A stretch of DNA of 30,849 nucleotides from CAIWHR01 sp035541655. Its GTDB lineage: Bacteria > Pseudomonadota > Gammaproteobacteria > Burkholderiales > Casimicrobiaceae. Under the pieces are notes generated by a model. That model was not told where the DNA came from. It worked only from the letters and a program-made list of their open reading frames with translations, and searched no databases. Both the position numbers and the translations under genes were made by a program. Shown piece by piece: positions 1-8,959 of this stretch (position 1 is its first letter; every line of letters begins with the position of its first letter). The stretch is from NCBI GenBank assembly GCA_035541655.1, contig DATKMY010000158.1, positions 1 through 30,849 of the forward strand, in the 5' to 3' direction.

Positions 1-330
1 CCTCGCCGTCGACGCGGGCTCCGCCGTCGACGTGTCGACGACGACGAGCCCGTCTCGCGCCGCGCCGAGCAGCCCCGTCGCGCCGTAGACGATCTCCTCG
101 ATCTGCGGCGTTCCGGTGACGCAGAGGAATACGATGTCCGACGCGCGCGCCATGTCGGCGTACGTGGCGACCTCGCGCGCGCCGGCCGCTAACAGGTCCT
201 CGAGCGGCTTGCGGTTGCGGTGCGCGCAGACGACGAGCGGGAAGCCTTTCGTCACGAGATTCTTCGCCATGCCATGGCCCATCAGGCCGAGGCCGATGAA
301 GCCGATCTTCGGCTTCGCGTCAGTGTTCAT
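1..330 (-). CDS. NAD-binding 3-hydroxyisobutyrate dehydrogenase-like oxidoreductase, 3' part beyond window
   Basis: The first 110 codons of a beta-hydroxyacid dehydrogenase; the rest lies beyond the left edge. The N-terminus carries the Rossmann dinucleotide-binding pattern IGFIGLGLMGHGMAKN (about residues 9-24), and near the edge is VVDTSTAEP, the family's substrate-binding DxSTxxP-type segment. These enzymes oxidise small 3-hydroxy acids (3-hydroxyisobutyrate, tartronate semialdehyde and similar) with NAD(P) in the cytoplasm. The ATG is supported by a strong ribosome binding site (GGAGGAG) about 3-9 bases upstream. The exact substrate cannot be told from this fragment, and the catalytic lysine lies outside the window. 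It shares its strand with the EamA transporter that ends 79 bases after... upstream of this start, so co-transcription is possible but not shown. Confidence 0.88.
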   Translation of the reverse strand, partial: MNTDAKPKIGFIGLGLMGHGMAKNLVTKGFPLVVCAHRNRKPLEDLLAAGAREVATYADMARASDIVFLCVTGTPQIEEIVYGATGLLGAARDGLVVVDTSTAEPASTAR

Positions 331-408
331 CGACTCCTCCGTTGATCGGCGGCGTCCGCGAGGGCGGATCGAGCCGACGAGTCTACCGCAGCGGCGACCG
401 CCGGACGC

Positions 409-1311
409 TCAATCGACGGCGGTGGGCTCGCGAAGGGCGCCGCGCGCACGCCGGCGCTCGTGCAGCACGATCAAGAGCCCGCTGCCCGTGATCACCGCCA
501 TGCCGACGAGCGTCCACGCGTCGGGAAAGGTGCCGAAGCCGATCCACCCGACGAGCGTCGCCCACACGAGCTGCGAGTACGTGAACGGCGTGAGCGCGGA
601 GGCCGGCGCGCGCTGGAACGCGAGGATGAGCATGAAGTGGCCGCAGGTGCCGAGGAGCCCCGCCACCGCGATCAGCGCGGCGTCCTGCCAGGGCACCCCC
701 GAGCCGAGGTCGTACCACGGCAGCCCCAGCGAGAACATCAGCGTGCCGCAGATCGCGGGGAAGAACAGCGTGACGCGGGAGTCCTCGGCAGCGAGCTTGC
801 GCGTGAGGATCTGGAACACCGCGTAGACGACCGCCGCGGCAACGCCGAGCAACGCGGCGGGCTGGAAGACCTCCGAGCCCGGGCGCACGATGATGAACAT
901 CCCGGCGAGCCCGGCGAGCGCGAGCGAGATCCTCGATCGCGTCATCCGCTCGCCGAGGAAGACGACCGCGAGGAGCATCACGAGCACCGGCGTCGAATAG
1001 TTGATCGCCGTCGCCTCGGCGAGCGGCAGGTAACGCAGCGCCCCCCAGAAGAACAGCGACGAGAACGGCAGCAGCGCGCCGCGCGCGATCTGCAGCGGCA
1101 GCCGCTTCGTCCGGACGATGCCCATGCCCATCCGCGGCAGGAGCCACGCGAGCATCGCGAGCATCTGCACGGCGTAGCGCGCGAAGACCAGGAACGGGAC
1201 CGGGTAGCGGGACGCGAGCGACTTCATCGTCGCGTCGAGGCAGGTGAAGCAGAGCACCGTGACGACGATCAGCGCGATCGCCGACGGCGGCGCGTGGCCG
1301 GCCGCGCGCAT
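409..1311 (-). CDS. EamA/DMT-family inner-membrane transporter
   Basis: A 300-residue drug/metabolite transporter with two EamA repeats and about ten hydrophobic segments, the usual size and architecture of the family. Recognisable parts are the first-repeat end (PLAEATAINYSTPVL, then FLGERMT, a typical helix 4-5 junction) and the equivalent second-repeat segment (FTYSQLVWATLVGW). Proteins of this kind export metabolites or amino acids across the inner membrane; the substrate cannot be predicted. I chose the ATG at 1311 because a GGAG ribosome binding site lies nine bases upstream. An in-frame ATG nine codons earlier (1338) has no visible ribosome binding site but cannot be excluded. The C-terminus is a short basic tail (HERRRARGALRE). 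Confidence 0.9.
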   Translation of the reverse strand: MRAAGHAPPSAIALIVVTVLCFTCLDATMKSLASRYPVPFLVFARYAVQMLAMLAWLLPRMGMGIVRTKRLPLQIARGALLPFSSLFFWGALRYLPLAEATAINYSTPVLVMLLAVVFLGERMTRSRISLALAGLAGMFIIVRPGSEVFQPAALLGVAAAVVYAVFQILTRKLAAEDSRVTLFFPAICGTLMFSLGLPWYDLGSGVPWQDAALIAVAGLLGTCGHFMLILAFQRAPASALTPFTYSQLVWATLVGWIGFGTFPDAWTLVGMAVITGSGLLIVLHERRRARGALREPTAVD

Positions 1312-1447
1312 CAGCGACGTCTCCGGCGGCAGGCGCATTCACGGCGGACGAGAGCCCGGGTGCGCGAAACGGAGAACGGGGGAGCGAACATCGGTGGGAA
1401 CTCGGGCGGGAAGCGGCGCCGCTCCCGAACCGGGTCCCGCCATTCTA

Positions 1448-1693
1448 ATGCAGCGGTCGCGCAGTCGACCCGCGGGTGAGGCGACGGAGCGCGCGACGGC
1501 GCCGGGCGTCGACGCGCGCCGCGTTTGCGAACACGGCTTCATCCGCTCGATCCGCTTCCCCGTTTTGAACGACGACCGGATCGAGCGCACCGCGAAGGTC
1601 GCCGGTCACGACGCCGCGTTGGATCCCTCGCTCAACGGGGCACGGGCGAAGCTCGACCGCTGGCAGGCGGAGAAGCGCGGCCCGGTACGCTAG
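1448..1693 (+). CDS. possible small hypothetical protein in an otherwise gene-free stretch
   Basis: The interval 1312-1774 between the transporter and the tRNA holds no recognisable gene. The best candidate is this 81-codon frame. It has strongly G/C-biased third positions throughout and a reasonably protein-like second half (FIRSIRFPVLNDDRIERT). It has no visible ribosome binding site, begins with a low-complexity arginine-rich part, and matches no family I know. It could be a small gene, a decayed remnant, or chance in GC-rich DNA. Nothing else in the stretch stands out. Confidence 0.2.
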   Translation: MQRSRSRPAGEATERATAPGVDARRVCEHGFIRSIRFPVLNDDRIERTAKVAGHDAALDPSLNGARAKLDRWQAEKRGPVR

Positions 1694-1774
1694 GGATTTG
1701 CGCGTATCGCGCCGGGACGGCACCGGAGCGCGCCCACGCCATCACGCGACAAAAACGGACGGACGGCCGTCTGC

Positions 1775-1848
1775 TGGAGCGGGTGAAGGGAATCGAACCC
1801 TCGTCGTAAGCTTGGGAAGCTTCTGCTCTACCATTGAGCTACACCCGC
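1775..1848 (-). tRNA. tRNA-Gly (anticodon CCC)
   Basis: A complete 74-base cloverleaf with encoded CCA. The acceptor stem is GCGGGTG paired perfectly with CACCCGC. The D arm is GCTC/GAGC with loop AATGGTA, and the T arm has loop TTCGATT. The anticodon loop is TTCCCAA, so positions 34-36 read CCC and decode GGG. The sequence closely resembles the E. coli glyU tRNA. The closing pair of the anticodon stem is a G-A mismatch, a small irregularity. No integrase or duplicated tRNA end is nearby, so it is not marking an integrated element here. Confidence 0.97.
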
Positions 1849-1857
1849 GACATGCGG

Positions 1858-1863
1858 ATTGTA
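1858..1863 (-). promoter_or_regulatory. candidate -10 element of the tRNA-Gly promoter
   Basis: On the minus strand TACAAT lies ten bases before the tRNA 5' end, within GCTACAATCCGC. The same GCTACAATNCGC context occurs in front of uppP (17557-17568). No good -35 hexamer is present at normal spacing, so this is a -10 match only. A start about seven bases downstream would leave only a very short leader for RNase P. Confidence 0.35.
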
Positions 1864-1902
1864 GCGAACTTCGCGCGCCGCCGCCCTGCCGCGGCGGCCG
1901 TG

Positions 1903-3309
1903 TCAGCGGGCGAGCGCCGCGCGCGCCCGCGCTGACGCCGGGTCGCCGAGATCCCAGAAGAGCCCCGTCATGATCATCAGGCCTTCGCGTGCGACCGCGG
2001 CCAGCATGTGCTCGTTCGGCGCGTGCTGCGAGCATGCCGGGTACGAATGCGGCACCCAGATCGTCGGCAGCGACAGGACGTCGGCGAAGCAATCGTTCGG
2101 AAGCGACCCGCCGAGATTCGGCAGGATCACGGGGCGCGTGCCGGTCGTCGCTGCGATCGACTCCGCCGCCCAGCGCACCGCCGGATGATCCGGGTCGAGA
2201 CGCGTCGCCGCCATCGGTTCCGAATCGGCGCCGCGGATCTCGACTTTGCGAAAGCCGTGAAGATCGAGATGCGTGCGCATTGCCGGCACGAACGTGTGCC
2301 AGTCGCAGCCGGCGACGAAGCGGACCTGCATGTGCGCGCTCGCGCGGGGCGGTATCGCGTTGACGGGCCGGTCCGGATTCCCGGTGCGGAACGCGAGCAC
2401 CTCGAGCGCATTCCATCCGAACACGCGCTCGGCTGCGGAGAGACCGGGCTCGCCCCAGCCTTCGTCGATCGCGGGCCCGTTCGGCTCGCCCGGCTCGATG
2501 TCGGCGAGCGCGCGGCGGACGGACACCGGTATCGGCGCGGGCCGCAGCGCATCGACGAGAACGCGCCCGCGCGCATCGACCATCGAGGCGATCGCGTTTG
2601 CCAGGATCGTTCCGGGGTTCGCGAGAAGCCCGCCCCAGTTTCCCGAATGATGCCCGCCCTCGCGAAGATCGACGATGAGGTCGAAATTGAACGCGCCGCG
2701 CGAGCCGAGGAAGATCGTCGGCCGATCCGAGCGCAATCGCGGCCCGTCGGAGGCGATCAGCAGATCGGCGGATAGCGCTCCGGCATTGTGCTCGCAGACT
2801 TCACGCAGTCCCGGCGACCCGACTTCCTCGCCCATCTCGATCAGGAGCTTCGCGTTGAATCCCAATCGTCCGCGCGCTTCGAGCACCCGCTCGAGCGCCG
2901 CGAGGTTGATCGAATGCTGTCCCTTGTTGTCGGCGGTGCCGCGCCCGAACCAGCGCCCGTCGCGCTCGGCCACTTGCCACGGCGAGAGCCCCGCGGTCCA
3001 CTGCGTGTCGTAGCCCGCGACGACGTCGCCGTGTCCGTACGTGAGCATCGTCGGCAGCGACTCGCCTTCGATGCGCTCGGCGAAGCACATCGGCGGCGCA
3101 CCCGCGATGGGGTTGTCCCAGATCGCCCAGCGAAAGCCGAGCCGCTCGACCGCCGGGCCGATCTCTTCGGTCACGTAGCGCACGAGCTCGGACGCGCGCT
3201 CGCGCTCCTGGCTCTCCGTGCGATAGGCGACGCGCCGACGGAGATCGGCGAGCAGCCCGCCTCCGTCGAACCAGGCGGCGGCCGCAGCTACAGCATCAGC
3301 ACGCTGCAC
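1903..3309 (-). CDS. M20-family metallopeptidase (dipeptidase/amidohydrolase type)
   Basis: A 468-residue cytosolic dizinc hydrolase of the M20 family, which includes dipeptidases, acetylornithine deacetylase-like and carboxypeptidase enzymes. The metal and catalytic set is complete: H93 in YGHGDVV, D127 in RGTADNKGQ, the general-base pair E161-E162 in EMGEEVGSPG, D188 in ASDGPR, and the C-terminal histidine region QHAPNEH (H429, H434). The long insert between the two halves fits the dimerisation domain. The length matches the 'M20 family dipeptidase' group rather than the shorter DapE/ArgE type. The start codon is GTG, preceded by AGGAA. It ends 54 bases before the tRNA gene on the same strand. 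The natural substrate is not predictable. Confidence 0.93.
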   Translation of the reverse strand: MQRADAVAAAAAWFDGGGLLADLRRRVAYRTESQERERASELVRYVTEEIGPAVERLGFRWAIWDNPIAGAPPMCFAERIEGESLPTMLTYGHGDVVAGYDTQWTAGLSPWQVAERDGRWFGRGTADNKGQHSINLAALERVLEARGRLGFNAKLLIEMGEEVGSPGLREVCEHNAGALSADLLIASDGPRLRSDRPTIFLGSRGAFNFDLIVDLREGGHHSGNWGGLLANPGTILANAIASMVDARGRVLVDALRPAPIPVSVRRALADIEPGEPNGPAIDEGWGEPGLSAAERVFGWNALEVLAFRTGNPDRPVNAIPPRASAHMQVRFVAGCDWHTFVPAMRTHLDLHGFRKVEIRGADSEPMAATRLDPDHPAVRWAAESIAATTGTRPVILPNLGGSLPNDCFADVLSLPTIWVPHSYPACSQHAPNEHMLAAVAREGLMIMTGLFWDLGDPASARARAALAR

Positions 3310-3423
3310 CGCATTCCTACCGGGCCCGCACAGCCTGCGATGGTGCGCCGTGTGAGCCCAAGGGCGCCCGGGTCGCGTGTAGCCAGGAGGCCCGCGCGGC
3401 GGACCGTCCGCGTTTCCTCCCCA

Positions 3424-4080
3424 CTACTTGGGCTGGGGAACGATGCGCAGATAGGGCTTCGGCGCCTTCCACCCGCCGGGGAACTTGGTCTTCGCCTCGT
3501 CGTTGCTCACCGACGGAACGATGATCACGTCTTCGCCCTGCTTCCAGTTCACCGGTGTGGCGACCTTGTGCTTCGCGGTCAGCTGGATCGAGTCGAGCAC
3601 GCGGAGCACTTCGTCGAAGTTGCGCCCGGTGCTCATCGGATACGTGAGGATCAGCTTGACCTTCTTGTCCGGCCCGATCACGAACACAGAGCGGATCGTC
3701 GCATTGTCGGCCGCGGTGCGCGGTGCGGCGCCGCTCGCGTTCGGATGGATCATGTCGTAGAGCTTCGCGACGCCGAGATCGGGATCGCCGATCATCGGGT
3801 AGTTGACTTTCGTTCCCTGCGTCTCCTCGATGTCGCCAACCCAGCGCTTGTGGTCGGCGACGGGATCGATCGACAGTCCGATGATCTTCGTGTTGCGCTT
3901 GTCGAACTCGGGCTTCAGCTTCGCCATGTACCCGAGCTCGGTCGTGCACACCGGCGTGAAGTCCTTCGGATGCGAGAACAGGATCGCCCAGGAATCGCCG
4001 ATCCAGTCGTGGAACTTGATCTTCCCTTCGGTCGTGTCCGCAGTGAAGTCCGGAGCTTCGTCACCTATGCGTACTGGCAT
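3424..4080 (-). CDS. 1-Cys peroxiredoxin (Prx6 type)
   Basis: A 218-residue thiol peroxidase that reduces hydrogen peroxide and alkyl hydroperoxides in the cytoplasm. The peroxidatic cysteine is C45 in DFTPVCTTE, the Prx6-class PVCTTE motif. No second cysteine occurs in the C-terminal half, which makes it a 1-Cys enzyme. The long C-terminal domain (VATPVNW, then PGGWKAPKPYLR) is typical of this class and forms the dimer arm. The ATG at 4080 gives the normal family N-terminus (MPVRIGDEAPDF) and has GAGG upstream; an upstream in-frame start at 4146 would add 22 unrelated residues. It is divergent from thiC. I see no recognisable OxyR site. Confidence 0.96.
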   Translation of the reverse strand: MPVRIGDEAPDFTADTTEGKIKFHDWIGDSWAILFSHPKDFTPVCTTELGYMAKLKPEFDKRNTKIIGLSIDPVADHKRWVGDIEETQGTKVNYPMIGDPDLGVAKLYDMIHPNASGAAPRTAADNATIRSVFVIGPDKKVKLILTYPMSTGRNFDEVLRVLDSIQLTAKHKVATPVNWKQGEDVIIVPSVSNDEAKTKFPGGWKAPKPYLRIVPQPK

Positions 4081-4115
4081 TGTCGCCCTCGTTGTCCAGG
4101 GTTGTGGGACCGAGC

Positions 4116-4121
4116 AGTATA
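4116..4121 (-). promoter_or_regulatory. candidate -10 element for the peroxiredoxin gene
   Basis: Reading the minus strand, TATACT lies 36 bases before the peroxiredoxin ATG, a five-of-six match to the sigma-70 -10 consensus. It would give a leader of roughly 30 bases. There is no convincing -35 hexamer 16-18 bases upstream, so an activator may be needed or the match may be fortuitous. Confidence 0.4.
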
Positions 4122-4246
4122 AACCTGCGCGGCGAGCCGGGACCACTCCGCGTGACTCGAAGCGTCCGTTGCCGCCTCGCTGTCGTGGCCCAGCGCCATC
4201 CGGGAAGCGCTGCTGTTCCTACGCGGGATGCGCCCCAGCGAGCGCC

Positions 4247-4275
4247 TTGCCCGGCTTCCCGCTTTGGCGTAACGT
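4247..4275 (+). promoter_or_regulatory. candidate sigma-70 promoter of thiC
   Basis: TTGCCC (4247-4252) and TAACGT (4270-4275) are separated by exactly 17 bases. Each hexamer is only a partial consensus match. The predicted start, about seven bases after the -10, falls at 4282-4283, which is the first base pair of the riboswitch P1 stem. That agreement is the best support for it. Confidence 0.45.
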
Positions 4276-4282
4276 AACTGTG

Positions 4283-4368
4283 ACGCTAGGGGTCCTGTTC
4301 CGAATTTCTCGGACGGGTGAGATCAGACCCTTGGTACCTGTGCGGATAATGCCGGCGCAGGGAAGCGT
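4283..4368 (+). promoter_or_regulatory. TPP riboswitch (THI element) in the thiC leader
   Basis: All conserved blocks of the thiamine pyrophosphate aptamer are present in order. P1 is ACGCT (4283-4287) paired with AGCGT (4364-4368). Then come the 5' part AGGGGTCCTG, the variable P3 arm, GGGTGAGA (4315-4322), ACCC, ACCTG, the highly conserved GCGGATAATGCC (4342-4353) and GCAGGGAA (4356-4364). It lies 50 bases before the thiC start. In this class TPP binding lowers thiamine-synthesis gene expression. No terminator with a U-run follows, so control is more likely at translation. The 3' strand of P1 can also pair with 4381-4385, as discussed in the findings. Confidence 0.96.
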
Positions 4369-4417
4369 AGCCCGCCTCTGACGCTCCCCCGCACCGCCCG
4401 ATCGCCGAGGAGTTTCG

Positions 4418-6301
<1,884 letters not shown>

Positions 6302-6311
6302 CCTGATCGCG

Positions 6312-6337
6312 CAAGCACGGTTCCCAAGCACGGTTCC
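6312..6337. repeat. perfect 13-base tandem duplication
   Basis: CAAGCACGGTTCC occurs twice head to tail (6312-6324 and 6325-6337), just after the thiC stop codon. It has no dyad symmetry and no partner elsewhere that I noticed. It is most simply a replication-slippage duplication. The rest of the 224-base interval before the next gene shows no clear terminator or promoter. Confidence 0.9.
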
Positions 6338-6525
6338 TCGACCCCGCGCGTCCGGAACTGCCAAGAATCGACACGCGCTTGTAGGCTACCGGCACGATAC
6401 TTCGCGCGAGCCCGCTGGATTTTGACCCGGCTCCGCGCGAGGCTATGCGTGCGTCATACCTGGCGCGGATTTTGCCTTGTCTCCCTCGACACCGGGCTCG
6501 CCCCGCACGAACGAGGAATCGAGAC

Positions 6526-7173
6526 ATGAGAATCAGCAATTTGGTCGGTTTGGCGATGGCTCTGACGCTGGGCGCCGGCTACGCGCCGAGCGTCGTCGCC
6601 CAGGCGGGTGCGGAAGGTCACCCGGGAGCCGTGAACGTTGGCAAATCCGCTCTCCCCGATATGCTCCTCTGGTCGTTCGGGGACTGCGACAACCAGTTCC
6701 CGTACTTCAACTCGGACGAACACAAGGAATGCGTCCGCGTGGTGCGCTCCGAGGAAGCACGCGACGCCCGCGCGTATCGCGTCTGCGAGACCAGCAATGT
6801 CCGCGACCGCGAGGAGGTCGCGCGCTGCAAGGCCACCTACAAGGCGAACAAGGATCGCTCCGCGCAATCGGGCTACGTGCCGGAAAAAGCCGGGCAGCAT
6901 CAGGCGGCGCCGACGCCCGAGGAGCTCCAGAGGGTGCACGCGATCGCGTCGGCAGCCGTCGAAAACGACAAAGCCGCAGCCCGTGAAAGGGCCCTGGCGA
7001 CCCAGCCGGCTGCCGCGTCGAACGAGGGCGGCCCACGCGAGATCGTGCCTGAGCCCGAGGACGAGGATGGTCCGTCGGCCCTCGTCGTCGCGCTGTCGAT
7101 CGTCGCGGTCGTGGGCGGCACGCTCGCCTTCATCCAGCGGCGCAAGCAAGCAGACGTACTCTCCGCCCGCTAG
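6526..7173 (+). CDS. unrecognised exported protein with C-terminal membrane anchor
   Basis: A 215-residue protein I cannot assign to a family. It begins with a signal peptide (basic MRISN, hydrophobic core, likely cleavage after VVAQA, about residue 27). The mature part carries four cysteines in the pattern FGDCD, KECVR, RVCET and ARCKA, which could form two disulfides. A charged alanine-rich linker follows (about 105-175), then an acidic patch PEPEDEDG. Near the C-terminus is one hydrophobic segment (ALVVALSIVAVVGGTLAFI) followed by basic RRK. This predicts a periplasmic domain tethered to the inner membrane by its C-terminus. The ATG at 6526 has GAGGAA upstream; an earlier in-frame start would precede the signal peptide by 27 arginine-rich residues. 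The neighbours do not hint at a function. Confidence 0.8.
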   Translation: MRISNLVGLAMALTLGAGYAPSVVAQAGAEGHPGAVNVGKSALPDMLLWSFGDCDNQFPYFNSDEHKECVRVVRSEEARDARAYRVCETSNVRDREEVARCKATYKANKDRSAQSGYVPEKAGQHQAAPTPEELQRVHAIASAAVENDKAAARERALATQPAAASNEGGPREIVPEPEDEDGPSALVVALSIVAVVGGTLAFIQRRKQADVLSAR

Positions 7174-7371
7174 CGGTTCCTGCCGAAGGCGCGAGGCCGG
7201 ACCGCCCGCGCCCTTTCCGTCATCCTCATCCGTTCGCGCCGCGGGCCGCCGGCGCGATCGGCGCGCCCATCGCCGGTGCCGCGGCGGCCCTCTCGATCCG
7301 CCCCTTGCCCCCGCGTGCGCTATGCTGACGCGCCGACGCTTGGCGCCGGAGAGCCCCGGAGACGAGAGAAC

Positions 7372-7836
7372 ATGAACCCTGCCGACCCGACGTCCGGATT
7401 GATCGCGCACGCGATCCAACTCTCGATCGCCCCTGTCTTCCTGCTGACCGGCATCAGCGGGCTGCTGGGCGTCATGGCCAATCGCCTTGCGCGCGTCATC
7501 GATCGCGCTCGAACGTTCGAGAAGACCTGGCGTGCGCTCGATGCGCGCGCGAAGGCCGCCGCCAGGACGGAGCTGAACACGCTCGAGCGGCGGCGGCGGG
7601 CGATCAGCTGGTCGATCAACTTCTGCACGGTGGCGGCGCTGCTGATCTGCCTCGTGATCGTCGCGCTATTCGTCGAGGAGTTCTTCAGCAAGAACCTGCG
7701 GCTGCTCGCCGGGACGCTGTTCGTGCTGGCGATGATCGCGGTGATCTGCGGGTTGTCGTCCTTCCTCCGCGAGGTCTACCTCGCGACGCACACGACGAGC
7801 GTCGATCCCGAACGCTTCGAGGCTCCCGAAAAGTAG
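7372..7836 (+). CDS. DUF2721-family small membrane protein
   Basis: A 154-residue inner-membrane protein with three hydrophobic segments: about residues 14-35, 80-103 and 108-130. A long basic helical stretch lies between the first and second (NRLARVIDRARTFE, then RTELNTLERRRRAI). This layout, including ANRLARVIDRAR and the ERRRRAI segment just before the second membrane helix, is characteristic of the DUF2721 family, whose function is unknown. The start at 7372 is preceded by GAGA and gives the usual family N-terminus; an upstream in-frame start would add 32 low-complexity residues. The 198-base gap before it has no recognisable promoter. Confidence 0.85.
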   Translation: MNPADPTSGLIAHAIQLSIAPVFLLTGISGLLGVMANRLARVIDRARTFEKTWRALDARAKAAARTELNTLERRRRAISWSINFCTVAALLICLVIVALFVEEFFSKNLRLLAGTLFVLAMIAVICGLSSFLREVYLATHTTSVDPERFEAPEK

Positions 7837-7841
7837 ACAGG

Positions 7842-7868
7842 CGCACGCGCCGCCGGGCGACGCGTGCG
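7842..7868. terminator. GC-rich hairpin between convergent genes
   Basis: CGCACGCG (7842-7849) and CGCGTGCG (7861-7868) form an eight-base-pair perfect stem with an 11-base loop. It lies exactly in the 46-base gap between two convergent genes (DUF2721 and amrS), five bases after one stop codon. There is no T-run on either strand, so it may slow or end transcription only with help, or protect mRNA ends. Confidence 0.5.
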
Positions 7869-7882
7869 GGCCGATCGCGACA

Positions 7883-8959
7883 CTAGGCCGACGTGCCGAG
7901 CCGCAGGCCCATTCGGCGCCGGCCCCACTGCCCTTCGAACCGCGCGAATCGCCCCGGGATCTCCGCATCGCAGTGCCGGCAGCGACCTTCCGCCGAGAGC
8001 TCATAGTGCAGGATCTCGTGCCAGTCGCGTTCGACGAGCGCACGGCCGCACCCCGGACAGGACGTCGTTCCGCCGCCGCGATCGTGGACGTTGCCCGTGT
8101 AGACGTAGCGGATCCCCGCCTTCATCGCGATCTCGCGTGCGCGCGTGAGCGTCGCCGGGGGCGTGCGCGGCAGGTCCGTCATCCTGTAGTCGGGGTGGAA
8201 CGCCGTGAAGTGCAGCGGAACGTCGACGCCGAGCTCGCGGACGATCCACTCGCTCATCGCCGCGATCTCCGCGCCCGAATCGTTCTTGCCGGGGATCAAT
8301 AGCGTCGTGATCTCGAACCAGACATCCGTCTCGCGCTTCAGATAGACGAGCGTGTCGAGCACGGGCTGCAGCCGCGCGCCGCAGAGCTTCACGTAGAACT
8401 CGTCGGTGAAGCCTTTCAGGTCGACGTTGGCGGCATCCATCTTCGCGTAGAACTCGCGGCGCGCGTCGACGCCGATGTACCCCGCCGTCACGGCCACCGT
8501 CTTGATCCCGCGTGCATGGCACGCGTCGGCGGCGTCCATCGCGTACTCGGCGAAGATCACCGGGTCGTTGTACGTGAAGGCAACGCTCCGGCATCCCGAG
8601 CGCACGGCCGCCGCCGCGATCGCTTCGGGCGTAGCCGAGTCCATCAGCGTGTCCATCTCGCGCGACTTGGAGATGTCCCAGTTCTGGCAGAACTTGCACG
8701 CGAGGTTGCAGCCTGCGGTGCCGAACGAAAGCACGGAGGACCCGGGATAGAAGTGGTTGAGCGGCTTCTTCTCGATCGGGTCGACGCAGAACCCCGACGA
8801 GCGGCCGTAGGTCGTCAAAACGATCGCGTCACCCTCGCGCTTGCGCACGAAGCAGGCGCCGCGCTGGCCGTCGTGCAGCCGACAGTCGCGCGGGCAGAGA
8901 TCGCATTGGATGCGCCCGTCGTCGAGGCGATGCCACCAACGGCCGGGATAGTCGCTCAT
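7883..8959 (-). CDS. amrS: AmmeMemoRadiSam system radical SAM protein
   Basis: A 358-residue radical-SAM enzyme, third gene of the amrB-amrA-amrS operon. The cluster-binding CX3CX2C is C84, C88 and C91 (GTAGCNLACKFCQNWD). An N-terminal cysteine set (C19, C22, C26, C36; CDLCPRDC then GACFVR) and a C-terminal knuckle pair (C301/C304 in CPGC, C327/C330 in CRHC) could bind a second cluster or zinc. TYNDPVIFAEYA and FHPDYRMTDLPRTP are hallmarks of this group, a relative of pyruvate formate-lyase activating enzymes. The ATG overlaps the amrA stop as ATGA (8959-8956). The frame stays open for 209 codons upstream, but that part lies over amrA and is not the start. To my knowledge the reaction catalysed is not securely established. 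Confidence 0.93.
   Translation of the reverse strand: MSDYPGRWWHRLDDGRIQCDLCPRDCRLHDGQRGACFVRKREGDAIVLTTYGRSSGFCVDPIEKKPLNHFYPGSSVLSFGTAGCNLACKFCQNWDISKSREMDTLMDSATPEAIAAAAVRSGCRSVAFTYNDPVIFAEYAMDAADACHARGIKTVAVTAGYIGVDARREFYAKMDAANVDLKGFTDEFYVKLCGARLQPVLDTLVYLKRETDVWFEITTLLIPGKNDSGAEIAAMSEWIVRELGVDVPLHFTAFHPDYRMTDLPRTPPATLTRAREIAMKAGIRYVYTGNVHDRGGGTTSCPGCGRALVERDWHEILHYELSAEGRCRHCDAEIPGRFARFEGQWGRRRMGLRLGTSA

Noticed and set aside
1810..1822. Reading the tRNA anticodon as TCC
   Set aside because: With the seven-base loop TTCCCAA and U at position 33, the anticodon is CCC; the frame with TCC would leave a six-base offset in the loop.
3399..3411. GCGGA-CCG-TCCGC hairpin as a terminator of the peroxiredoxin gene
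   Set aside because: Only five pairs with no T-run on the coding side; such stems are common by chance in DNA this GC-rich.
6312..6337. Tandem 13-mer as an attachment site or CRISPR-like repeat
   Set aside because: Only two adjacent copies, no spacers, no integrase and no cas genes nearby; slippage is the simpler explanation.
7305..7326. TTGCCC and TATGCT before the DUF2721 gene as a promoter
   Set aside because: The gap is about ten bases, too short for a sigma-70 promoter, and no better -35 lies upstream.
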